A DNA stretch of 43,416 nt, taken from Amycolatopsis sp. GTDB lineage: Bacteria; Actinomycetota; Actinomycetes; Mycobacteriales; Pseudonocardiaceae. How positions within the stretch are numbered: the first letter of the stretch is position 1; the number at the start of each line of letters is the position of its first letter. The position numbers and the translations under genes are program-made. Positions 27,678-35,416 of this stretch are shown here, one piece after another. The stretch spans positions 1-43,416 of the forward strand of contig NZ_JAODNM010000042.1 of NCBI RefSeq assembly GCF_025464955.1. Direction: 5' to 3'. Below the pieces are notes generated by a model. That model was not told the DNA's origin and ran no database searches. It was given only the letters and a program-made list of their open reading frames with translations.

Positions 27678-28961
27678 TCAGCCCACGTTCAGGCGGTCCT
27701 CGAAGGACTCGACGAGCTTGCGCCAGGTGCCCTGCTCGGCGTCGAACGGCGGGCTCGGGGCGAGCCGGGTCGGGTCCGGGCGGAGCACGAACGACACCAG
27801 CCAGCCCAGGCTTTCCGACTTCGCGAGCGCGTCGGTGACGCTCTCGTCGCCCGCCCAGTCGGCGGTGTCGGACAGCAGCTCGACAGCCAGCTCGAGCTGG
27901 CTCGCGTCGATCGTCTCCACGCCGGCGGCGATGTCCTCGTCAAGGCCTGTCAGCACGTAGGTGTTGTCGCTGTCGACCTCGATCTCGAGCTCACCGGCGG
28001 TCGCCTTGGTGAGCACCTCGTCCCAAGTGGACACCTCGGCCAGGTCGGTCTCGGCGAGCGACTTGCCGTCGGCGAGCTTGCGGATGAGCGCCTTCGCCGA
28101 GGTGAAGACGTCGATCTCGCCGTCGGTGCCGAGGAAGATCGGCTCGTCGTCGAGGTAGCACCGCAGCGTGACGTACTCGCCGGCGGAGGTGATGATCTTG
28201 ATCGGGTCGATGCCGACCTCGGCCCAGAAGCCGACAGGGGCGTCGTCCTCCTCGTCGTCTTCGTCGGAATCGTCTTCGTCGGTGGCTTCCGCGGTGTCGA
28301 GGTCGTCGGCGTCGGTGCCCAGCGCGGCGGCCGCGGCGGCCTCGGCTTCGGCGGACTCCTCGAGGAACGTGGCCAGCTCTTCGGCCGTCTGCTCCAGCAG
28401 CGCCGGGTCGACCTCGGGCACGGTCACCAGGTTGTCGATCGCGTCGAGGACGATGTCCCACTTCTCGGACACCGCGGTCGACAGGTCGGTCCACAGCAGG
28501 TCGCCGTCACGCCCGGTGAACGGCTGCCGGCCCTGCTCGAGCAGCGAGAAACCCTCACAGGAGTCGAGGACCTCGTGCACCTCGTCGAGCTCGCAGACGT
28601 CGGCGAGCGAACGCACGATGCCGACGATCTCGGCGAGCTCGGCGATCGTCCACTGGTCGCGGTCCTCGGCGACCAGCTCGGGCACGCCGACCAGGTCGTA
28701 GGAGTGATCGTCGTCCGGGATCAGCTCCGGGACGTTCAGCGCCGGCACCACGTGCCACGCCGGGTGGTCGATGAGGTCGTGCTGCTCGGCCTTCCGGACG
28801 AACGCGGACAGATGCGCGGCGTCGGGGAAGGCGTACAGGTCCTCGTCGTCGCCGAGGAACGCTTCCCATTCCTCGCCGTCTTCCCGCCAGCGCGGGGCCC
28901 ACAGGGTGACCAGATCGCCCTGCGGAAGCCCGAGTTCGATCGGGATGATGTCCTGTGCCAT
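27678..28961 (-). CDS. Very acidic conserved-type protein, function unknown
   Basis: 427 residues from ATG 28961. It appears to have two globular parts, about 1-215 (opening AQDIIPIELGLPQGDLVTLW) and about 245-427 (VGFWAEVGIDPIKIITSAGEYVTLRCYLDD). They are joined by an Ala/Glu then Asp/Glu-only linker (TDEDDSDEDDEEDD). No signal peptide, membrane helix or catalytic motif is seen. The strongly acidic, Trp-containing modules could mimic nucleic acid or bind a basic partner, but that is speculation. It is divergent from the Ski2-like helicase across 161 bp, which suggests shared regulation. Related proteins have been labelled primosomal in some actinobacteria; I cannot support that from sequence. 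Confidence 0.75.
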   Translation of the reverse strand: MAQDIIPIELGLPQGDLVTLWAPRWREDGEEWEAFLGDDEDLYAFPDAAHLSAFVRKAEQHDLIDHPAWHVVPALNVPELIPDDDHSYDLVGVPELVAEDRDQWTIAELAEIVGIVRSLADVCELDEVHEVLDSCEGFSLLEQGRQPFTGRDGDLLWTDLSTAVSEKWDIVLDAIDNLVTVPEVDPALLEQTAEELATFLEESAEAEAAAAAALGTDADDLDTAEATDEDDSDEDDEEDDAPVGFWAEVGIDPIKIITSAGEYVTLRCYLDDEPIFLGTDGEIDVFTSAKALIRKLADGKSLAETDLAEVSTWDEVLTKATAGELEIEVDSDNTYVLTGLDEDIAAGVETIDASQLELAVELLSDTADWAGDESVTDALAKSESLGWLVSFVLRPDPTRLAPSPPFDAEQGTWRKLVESFEDRLNVG

Positions 28962-29122
28962 TCCAACCCTCCGGAATTACCGCCCGTGTGCGCCCCGGCC
29001 TGGAGGTTCCCCCAAACGGTGCGCGGTACGCGCAGCCTACGGGCTTCGCCTGTGAGCCGCGATCGCCCCTGGCCAAGTTCAGTACGGAAGTCGGTCGGGA
29101 CCCGCCGGGGGCGAATGGCACG

Positions 29123-31654
29123 ATGGACACCCTGATGGAGACGACACAGAACCTGGCGCAGCGCATTCCCGCAGATCCGGACCCCGACAAGCTCTTCGAA
29201 GCGTTCTCCTCGTGGACGCTGGAGCGGGGGCTCGAGCTGTATCCCGCGCAGGAAGAAGCGCTGATCGAGGTCGTCTCCGGGGCCAACGTGATCTTGTCGA
29301 CGCCGACCGGCTCCGGCAAGAGCCTGGTCGCGGTCGGGGCCCACTTCACCGCGCTCGCGTACGGGAAGCGCAGCTACTACACCGCGCCGATCAAGGCACT
29401 GGTCTCCGAGAAGTTCTTCCAGCTCATCGAGATCTTCGGGGCCGAGAACGTCGGCATGATGACCGGGGACTCCGCGGTCAACGGGGACGCGCCGATCATC
29501 TGCTGCACGGCGGAAATCTTGGCGAACATCGCGTTGCGGTTCGGTGCCGACGCCGAGGTCGGCCAGGTCATCGCCGACGAGTTCCACTTCTACTCCGAAC
29601 CCGACCGCGGCTGGGCTTGGCAGGTGCCGATCCTCGAACTGCCGAAGGCGCAGTTCGTGCTCATGTCGGCGACGCTGGGCGATGTGTCGTTCTTCAAGGA
29701 TGACCTGACCAGGCGCACCGGGCGGCCGACAGCGGCGATCACGTCGACGCAGCGCCCGGTGCCGCTGACCTACAACTACGTCACCACCCCCCTGCACGAG
29801 ACGATTTCCGAGCTGCTCAACGGTGGTCAGGCACCGGTGTACGTCGTGCACTTCTCGCAGGCCGCCGCGATCGAGCGCGCGCAGACGCTGATGAGCATCA
29901 ACGTCACCAGCCGGGCCGAAAAGGACGCGATCGCCGAGACGATCGGCGAGTTCCGGTTCGCGGCCGGGTTCGGCAAGACGCTGTCGCGGCTGGTCCGGCA
30001 CGGGATCGGCGTGCATCACGCGGGCATGCTGCCCAAGTACCGGCGGCTGGTCGAGCAGCTCGCCCAGGCCGGGCTGCTGAAGGTGATCTGCGGGACGGAC
30101 ACCCTCGGCGTCGGCATCAACGTGCCGATCCGGACCGTGGTGTTCTCCGCGCTGACGAAGTACGACGGCGTGCGGCAGCGCCACCTCAAGGCGCGCGAGT
30201 TCCACCAGATCGCCGGGCGCGCGGGGCGGGCCGGGTACGACACCGACGGGTACGTCGTCGTCGAGGCGCCCGACCACGTCATCGAGAACGCGAAGGCGCT
30301 GGAAAAGGCCGGGGACGATCCGAAGAAGAAGCGCAAGATCACCCGCAAGAAGGCGCCCGAGGGGTTCGTCAACTGGACGGACAGCACGTTCGAGCGGCTC
30401 GTCGCGGCGGAGCCGGAGCAACTGACGTCGAGCTTCAAGGTCACGCACTCGATGCTGCTGAACGTGATTTCGAGGCCGGGCAACGCTTTCGACTCGATGC
30501 GGCACCTGCTCGAGGACAACCACGAGGACAGGCCGTCGCAGCGCAAGCTCATCCTGCGCGCGATCCAGATCTACCGCGCGCTGCTCGCGGCCGGTGTCGT
30601 GGAGCGGCTCGACGAGCCGGACGATCAGGGTCGGACTGTGCGGCTCACCATCGACCTGCAGTTCGACTTCGCGCTCAACCAGCCGCTGTCGCCGTTCGCG
30701 CTCGCCGCCGTCGACCTGCTCGACGTCGAGTCGCCCAGCTACCCGCTCGACATCGTGTCCATTGTGGAATCCATTGTGGATAACCCGAGGCAGATCCTGT
30801 CGGCGCAGCAGTTCAAGGCGCGCGGCGAGGCCGTCCAGGCGATGAAGGCTGAGGGCATCGAGTACGACGAGCGCATGGAACTGCTGGAGAACGTCACCTA
30901 CCCGAAGCCGCTCGAGGAGCTGCTGCAGGTGGCGTATGCCAGCTACCGGTCGGGGCATCCGTGGGTCGACGACTACGAGCTTTCGCCGAAGTCCGTCGTC
31001 CGCGACATGTACGAGCGCGCGATGAACTTCGTCGAGTACGTGGGGTTCTATTCGCTCGCCCGGTCGGAGGGCCTGGTGTTGCGGTACCTCACCGACGCCT
31101 ACGACACGTTGCGCCACACGGTGCCCGACGAGGCGAAGACCGAGGCGCTGCAGGACCTCATCGAGTGGCTCGGCGAGCTCGTCCGGCAGGTCGACTCCAG
31201 CCTGCTCGACGAATGGGAAGCACTGCGCCACCCGGACGACGAAGACCCGACGGCGCCGCCGGCGCTCCCGGAAGGACCGCCGCCGGTCACCCTCAACGAG
31301 CGGGCCTTCCGAGTACTGGTGCGCAACGAGCTCTTCCGCCGCGTGGAGCTGGCGGCGCGGCGCGCGTACTGGGCGCTGGGCGAGCTCGACGGAGTGTCCG
31401 GTTGGGACACCGACGCCTGGCAGGACGCGCTCGAGCCGTATTTCGAGGAGCACGACAGCCTGGGCATCGGCCCCGACGCGCGCGGCCCGGCGTTGATGAT
31501 GATCGAGCGCGAACCCGAGCTGTGGCGGGTCCGGCAGATCTTCGACGACCCCGCGGGTGATCACGATTGGGGCATCAGCGCCGAGGTCGACCTCGCGGCG
31601 TCCGACGAAGCGGGATTCGCCGTGGTCCACATCACGGCCGTCGACCAGCTGTAG
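29123..31654 (+). CDS. Ski2-like DEAD/DEAH helicase with C-terminal DUF3516-type domain
   Basis: 843 residues from ATG 29123 (ATG 29135 is an alternative). Helicase motifs in order: Walker A PTGSGKS (61-67), motif II DEFH (152-155), motif III SAT (182-184), and motif VI QIAGRAGR (362-369). The remaining ~450 residues match in length and position the actinobacterial DUF3516 domain, recalled from family knowledge. Ski2-like enzymes unwind RNA or DNA with ATP, and the role here may be RNA processing or repair. A Lys/Arg run (PKKKRKITRKKAPEG, about 396-410) separates the parts. The upstream part of the open frame (from 28955) overlaps the acidic-protein gene and is not used. Confidence 0.93.
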   Translation: MDTLMETTQNLAQRIPADPDPDKLFEAFSSWTLERGLELYPAQEEALIEVVSGANVILSTPTGSGKSLVAVGAHFTALAYGKRSYYTAPIKALVSEKFFQLIEIFGAENVGMMTGDSAVNGDAPIICCTAEILANIALRFGADAEVGQVIADEFHFYSEPDRGWAWQVPILELPKAQFVLMSATLGDVSFFKDDLTRRTGRPTAAITSTQRPVPLTYNYVTTPLHETISELLNGGQAPVYVVHFSQAAAIERAQTLMSINVTSRAEKDAIAETIGEFRFAAGFGKTLSRLVRHGIGVHHAGMLPKYRRLVEQLAQAGLLKVICGTDTLGVGINVPIRTVVFSALTKYDGVRQRHLKAREFHQIAGRAGRAGYDTDGYVVVEAPDHVIENAKALEKAGDDPKKKRKITRKKAPEGFVNWTDSTFERLVAAEPEQLTSSFKVTHSMLLNVISRPGNAFDSMRHLLEDNHEDRPSQRKLILRAIQIYRALLAAGVVERLDEPDDQGRTVRLTIDLQFDFALNQPLSPFALAAVDLLDVESPSYPLDIVSIVESIVDNPRQILSAQQFKARGEAVQAMKAEGIEYDERMELLENVTYPKPLEELLQVAYASYRSGHPWVDDYELSPKSVVRDMYERAMNFVEYVGFYSLARSEGLVLRYLTDAYDTLRHTVPDEAKTEALQDLIEWLGELVRQVDSSLLDEWEALRHPDDEDPTAPPALPEGPPPVTLNERAFRVLVRNELFRRVELAARRAYWALGELDGVSGWDTDAWQDALEPYFEEHDSLGIGPDARGPALMMIEREPELWRVRQIFDDPAGDHDWGISAEVDLAASDEAGFAVVHITAVDQL

Positions 31655-31692
31655 CGGAAAGTCCTTTTCGTCGGTCGGGTACCGTGGTGACC

Positions 31693-32967
31693 ATGGCGAA
31701 TGTCCGCTCACGCGTGGTTTCGTGGCTGGGGCGCAAATACCTTGCCAGGAAAACAAAGCAAGGTTTCGATCTGACGAAGCTCTCGTTTCTTCCCGAGGCC
31801 GTGCTGATGCCGTTACGTCGTGACGAGCTGGATCCGGTGCGTGATCTCGGGGCCATTCGCGAGGTCGAGCCGATCAGCAAGGTCGCGCTGCCGTTCGGCT
31901 TCAACGCGTGGGTGGTGACGGGTTACGAGGAATCGAAGGCCGTGCTGAGCGCGACCGACGATTTCAGTAACGATTTCACTAATCTGGTGGGCAGCGCGGG
32001 GGTCACCGAGGACCAGAATCCCGGTGGGCTCGGGTTCGCCGATCCGCCGGTCCACACGCGGTTGCGGAAGATGCTGACGCCGGAATTCACCATGCGGCGG
32101 CTCGGCAGGCTGACCCCGCGAATTCACGCGATCGTGGAGGAACAGCTCGACGCGATGGCCGCGACCGAAGGCACGGTCGACCTGATGACGGCGTTCGCGC
32201 TGCCGATCCCGTCGCTGGTGATCTGCGAGCTGCTCGGCGTCCCGTATGAGGATCGCGCCGACTTCCAGCGGCTGAGCACGGCCCGGTTCGACCTGTTTGG
32301 CGGCGCGGGCGCGTCGCTCGGCGCGATTTCGGAGTCCTTGGAGTACTTGCTCGACGTCGCCAAGAAGCAGCGCGCGAACCCGGGTGAAGGACTGCTCGGC
32401 ATGTTGATCAAGGAACACGGCGACGACATCGACGACATCGAGCTCGCCGGGTTGGCCGACGGCCTGTTGACCGGTGGCCTCGAGACGACGGCGAGCATGC
32501 TGGCGCTCGGCGCGATCGTGCTCCTGCGCGACCCGGACCAGTTCAAGCTCGTCCACGACGACGACACCGCGATCAACGCGTTCGTCGACGAGCTGCTGCG
32601 GTACCTGTCCGTGGTGCAGATGGCGTTTCCGCGGTTTGCCAAGGCCGACGTCGAAGTCGCCGGCGTGACGATCTCGAAGGGCGACATCGTGCTGTGCTCG
32701 CTCAGCGGCGCGAACCGCGACAGCGCGCTCGGCGAGGGCATGGAGACGTTCGACTCGAGGCGCAAGACCGACCCGCACCTGGCGTTCGGCTGGGGCATGC
32801 ACCGCTGCATCGGCGCCGAGCTGGCGAAGATGGAGCTCCGAGCCGCGTATCCGGCGCTCGTCCGCCGCTTTCCGGAGCTGCGCCTGGCCGGGGAAGTCGC
32901 GGACATCCCGTACCGCAAGCTTTCCATCGTCTACGGCGTCGACGCCCTCCCCGTCCTCGTCCGCTAA
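31693..32967 (+). CDS. Cytochrome P450 (orphan)
   Basis: 424 residues from ATG 31693; TACCGT (31680-31685) lies 7 bases upstream, so the message may be leaderless. P450 landmarks are the I-helix GGLETT (within GLLTGGLETTASML), the K-helix E-x2-R (ELLRYLS), and the heme loop FGWGMHRCIG with ligand C372. It is a class I bacterial P450 needing ferredoxin and reductase, but neither gene is adjacent. The N-terminus is about 35 residues longer than in the two P450s at 39-41 kb and contains a basic stretch (GRKYLARKTKQG). It starts 38 bases after the helicase stop. Substrate unknown. Confidence 0.93.
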   Translation: MANVRSRVVSWLGRKYLARKTKQGFDLTKLSFLPEAVLMPLRRDELDPVRDLGAIREVEPISKVALPFGFNAWVVTGYEESKAVLSATDDFSNDFTNLVGSAGVTEDQNPGGLGFADPPVHTRLRKMLTPEFTMRRLGRLTPRIHAIVEEQLDAMAATEGTVDLMTAFALPIPSLVICELLGVPYEDRADFQRLSTARFDLFGGAGASLGAISESLEYLLDVAKKQRANPGEGLLGMLIKEHGDDIDDIELAGLADGLLTGGLETTASMLALGAIVLLRDPDQFKLVHDDDTAINAFVDELLRYLSVVQMAFPRFAKADVEVAGVTISKGDIVLCSLSGANRDSALGEGMETFDSRRKTDPHLAFGWGMHRCIGAELAKMELRAAYPALVRRFPELRLAGEVADIPYRKLSIVYGVDALPVLVR

Positions 32968-33273
32968 CACCGGGGCACGCAACGAGGGCACTTTTGTGGT
33001 TCTTCGGTCGTCTATGTGGGTGCTGGTTGCTGTGGACTGGCTGCGTTTTACCGCAGCAAGGGCCGGGTCGTGTCGGTGTATGGCGAATGCCGGTGTCCGG
33101 AGCTGGGTGTGGGACTCGCCGGTCTGAGTGTGGGACTCGCCCTCGGTGAACGTGGGACTCGCACAGCACAAGAGCCACTTTTGTACTTTTGTGCCCTCGT
33201 TGAAGTCTCAAGGACCCCACAAAAGCGCAAAAGTGGGATCGTCCTGGACGCGCCCACGGGATCAGGTGCGGGA
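32968..33273. repeat. Repeat-rich gene-free segment (composite repeat copy B plus hairpin)
   Basis: 306 bases without a gene between the P450 and the SorC-like regulator. It carries composite repeat copy B (32986-33188) and a hairpin (33175-33236) with CCACTTTTG-TA-CTTTTGTG arms, the same module that lies next to copy A. Nothing else is visible. Confidence 0.8.
32986..33188 (+). repeat. Composite intergenic repeat, copy B
   Basis: This is the inverse-orientation partner of 23583-23770. Relative to copy A it has an extra ~15 bases (around 33034-33050, tggctgcgttttacc) and a third GTGGGACTCGC unit. The three units start at 33109, 33130 and 33152, spaced 21 and 22 bases. Confidence 0.75.
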
Positions 33274-34260
33274 TCAGACGGGGTGGGGGGACGGTGGGCG
33301 GGTGGCGGCTAGGGCGAGCATGCGTTCGGCGGCGTCGGCGTCGGTGATCAGGGTCGACACGATGCCGGACCGCAGGACGGCATCGGTGGCTTCGCCCTTG
33401 GGCTTCCCGTAGCTGAGCGCGATCACCTCCGGGACGCGACGCAGTTCCGCCGCGCTGATCGCCAGGACGTGGTGCGCGAGGCCAGTCGATAGCTCGTTCC
33501 CGTCGGCGTCGAACAACCGGGCCGCGACCTCGGCCTTGACCCCGCGCTTGCCGATCGCCGCCCGGTCGGTCGGGCTGATCGCGTCGTGCACGGTGGACTC
33601 GCCGGGCTGCCACGCGCCGATGCTGACCACGGCCTTGGTCAGGTTGCGGAACTGGGCGAAGGTTTCGGCGATCCCGGGCTGGCGGCGCAGTGTCTCTGCC
33701 GTGCGGCTGTCGGGCAGGACGAGCGGGCCGAAGATCGGGTACGCCTCGCCGCCGGACACCGCGGTGACCCGGCTGACCGTCTCGACGGACCGGTCCCGCA
33801 TGTCCATGCCCGCCTGGACTCCGCACAGCTGCACGATCGGGCACCGCGGCAACGAGCGGATCGCCTCGGTCATCGCGTTCACCGAACGTGCCCACGACAG
33901 GCCGAGGACGTCGCCGGTCGTGACGATCTCGGCGAGCAGGTCGGCCGCGAGTGCGCCGATCCGGCGTCGAGTGTCCTGATCGCCGTCGTGCGCTCGTTGG
34001 AGCACCAGCGCGCACTTCAGTCCGTACGCCGACCGCAGCTCGTCGGACAGCGTCAGATCCACCGGCACCGGCAGGTCGAATTCCACCTTGACCAACCCGG
34101 TTTCCCTAGCCGTATCAAGCATTCTGGCCACCTTGAACCGGCTGACGCCGAACTCGCCGGCGATCTCGAGTTTCGACCGCCCCTGTACGTAGAACCGGCG
34201 GGCGACCGAAGCGAGCAGAACCGTGTCAGCTGGTCGAGCGGACTTCCTTGAAGCGCTCAT
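33274..34260 (-). CDS. SorC/DeoR-type sugar-binding transcriptional regulator
   Basis: 328 residues from ATG 34260. The N-terminal helix-turn-helix (about 15-55: RRFYVQGRSKLEIAGEFGVSRFKVARMLD) is followed by a SorC sugar-phosphate-binding domain (GLKCALVLQ, LGLSWARSVNAM, CGVQAGMD, GEAYPIFGPLVL, ALSYGKPKG). It is divergent from the dehydrogenase/ABC operon and probably represses it until a phosphorylated sugar or polyol binds. TATAGT (34272-34267, minus strand) lies 6 bases before the start, so the message is probably leaderless. The palindrome GCTCATATGAGC covers the start codon and implies autoregulation. An alternative ATG at 34284 would place the -10 box inside the gene. Confidence 0.92.
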   Translation of the reverse strand: MSASRKSARPADTVLLASVARRFYVQGRSKLEIAGEFGVSRFKVARMLDTARETGLVKVEFDLPVPVDLTLSDELRSAYGLKCALVLQRAHDGDQDTRRRIGALAADLLAEIVTTGDVLGLSWARSVNAMTEAIRSLPRCPIVQLCGVQAGMDMRDRSVETVSRVTAVSGGEAYPIFGPLVLPDSRTAETLRRQPGIAETFAQFRNLTKAVVSIGAWQPGESTVHDAISPTDRAAIGKRGVKAEVAARLFDADGNELSTGLAHHVLAISAAELRRVPEVIALSYGKPKGEATDAVLRSGIVSTLITDADAAERMLALAATRPPSPHPV

Positions 34261-34272
34261 ATGAGCACTATA
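34255..34272 (-). promoter_or_regulatory. Promoter -10 and operator of the SorC-type regulator
   Basis: The perfect palindrome GCTCATATGAGC (34255-34266) overlaps the start codon and the predicted transcription start. TATAGT on the minus strand (34272-34267) is the -10 box. The half-site GCTCA matches the palindrome at 34381-34396. Confidence 0.65.
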
Positions 34273-34304
34273 GCGCGAAAACATCGGGAAATCCGGGTTA
34301 AAGG

Positions 34305-34334
34305 TTGACGTAACTCCGACGAAACGCCTTCAAT
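34305..34334 (+). promoter_or_regulatory. Candidate promoter of the polyol operon
   Basis: TTGACG (34305-34310), an 18-base spacer and TTCAAT (34329-34334) give a plausible sigma-A promoter with a start near 34341, upstream of the operator at 34381. Confidence 0.4.
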
Positions 34335-34380
34335 GCCAGAACGTAACCGGCACCGCCTAGGTCCCAGCAGAGTCCCCAGG

Positions 34381-34396
34381 CCGCTCATTTGAGCGG
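34381..34396. promoter_or_regulatory. 16-bp operator in the polyol-operon leader
   Basis: CCGCTCATTTGAGCGG has perfect 7-bp arms with a TT centre. It shares the GCTCA-TW-TGAGC pattern with the regulator's own palindrome 126 bases away. It lies 15 bases before ATG 34412, where SorC-type repressor binding would block transcription. Confidence 0.65.
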
Positions 34397-34411
34397 AAGA
34401 AGAGGTGAGGA

Positions 34412-35416
34412 ATGCGCGCCGCGATCATTGACCAGCCGGGCCAGCTCCGGGTCGGCGAAGTGCCCGACCCCAAGCCCGGGGAACGCCAGGTGGTGGTCGA
34501 AGTCGGCGCCTGCGGTATCTGCGGCACCGACCTCCACATCGCCGACGGACACTTCCCGCCGACGCCGTATCCGATCGTGCCCGGCCACGAGTTCGCCGGC
34601 CGGATCATCGAACTCGGGGCGGACGTCCCCGCCGAGTGGCGGGTGGGCGACCGCGTCGCCGTCGACCCGTCCCTGTTCTGCGGGTTCTGCACCCCGTGCC
34701 GGTCCGGCCACGGCAACCTCTGCGCGAACTGGGGTGCCACCGGCGACACCGTCGACGGCGCCTTCGCTGAGTACGTCGCGGTTCCGTCGGCCAACTGCCA
34801 CCGGATGCCGGACTCGATGACCTGGGAGCAGGGCGCCGTCGTTGAGCCGCTTTCCTGCGCAGTGCACGGTGTTCGGCGGATCGGCGTCAACGTGGGGGAG
34901 CGGTTCCTCGTCATCGGCGCCGGCACGATGGGCCTGCTCATGCAGCAGTTGCTGCAGCGCGGCGGAGCCCGCGTCACCGTGGTCGACCGCAACGCGGCCC
35001 GGCTTCCGCGCGCCACTGAACTCGGCGCGCACGCCGTCGCCGTCGACGTCACCGAGTTGGACGGCGAGAAGTTCGACGCGGCGGTGGACTGCACAGGCGC
35101 GGCCCCGGCGATCGAGGCCGCATTCGATTCGCTCAACCGAGGAGGCCGCCTGCTTGTCTTCGGCGTCGCACCCGCCGAAGCACGTGTCGCGCTGTCGCCG
35201 TTCCGGGTCTACAACGACGAGATCACCGTGGTCGGCTCGATGGCCGTGCTGAACAGCTACGGCACCGCGCTCGACCTGGTCGCGTCCGGCTCGATCGACG
35301 TCGATTCGCTGCTCACCGGTTCCCTGCCGCTGGACCAGTACCCTGATGCGCTCGCGCTCATGCGCAGTGGTGCTGGGCTCAAGGTGCAGGTTCTGCCGGG
35401 GTCGAGCCATGCGTAA
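34412..35416 (+). CDS. Zinc-dependent MDR-family (polyol-type) dehydrogenase
   Basis: 334 residues from ATG 34412 with a strong GAGGTGAGG Shine-Dalgarno. Catalytic-zinc residues are C37 (CGICGTD), H59-E60 (PGHEFAG) and E145 (VVEPLSC). The structural zinc is held by C90, C93, C96 and C104 (CGFCTPCRSGHGNLC). The Rossmann motif is VIGAGTMG, and the acidic VTVVDRN strand end favours NAD over NADP. It probably oxidises a sugar alcohol (sorbitol/threonine-dehydrogenase type) to a ketose. The following lipoprotein gene begins within its last 8 bases, so the genes are coupled. Confidence 0.93.
   Translation: MRAAIIDQPGQLRVGEVPDPKPGERQVVVEVGACGICGTDLHIADGHFPPTPYPIVPGHEFAGRIIELGADVPAEWRVGDRVAVDPSLFCGFCTPCRSGHGNLCANWGATGDTVDGAFAEYVAVPSANCHRMPDSMTWEQGAVVEPLSCAVHGVRRIGVNVGERFLVIGAGTMGLLMQQLLQRGGARVTVVDRNAARLPRATELGAHAVAVDVTELDGEKFDAAVDCTGAAPAIEAAFDSLNRGGRLLVFGVAPAEARVALSPFRVYNDEITVVGSMAVLNSYGTALDLVASGSIDVDSLLTGSLPLDQYPDALALMRSGAGLKVQVLPGSSHA

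Noticed and set aside
28736..31756. 1006-codon open frame antisense to the helicase
   Set aside because: Shadow composition without domains; it also crosses the divergent promoter region and part of the acidic-protein gene.
33109..33162. Possible miniature CRISPR array
   Set aside because: Unit is only 11 bases, spacing 21/22, no unique spacers of normal length and no cas genes.
31813..33171. Minus-strand open frame ending the orphan P450 region with the same repeat peptide
   Set aside because: Antisense to the P450 and seeded in copy B of the repeat; no ribosome site.
23583..33188. Composite transposon bounded by the inverted repeats
   Set aside because: No transposase or integrase between the copies and the enclosed genes look like ordinary chromosomal genes; target duplications are not visible.
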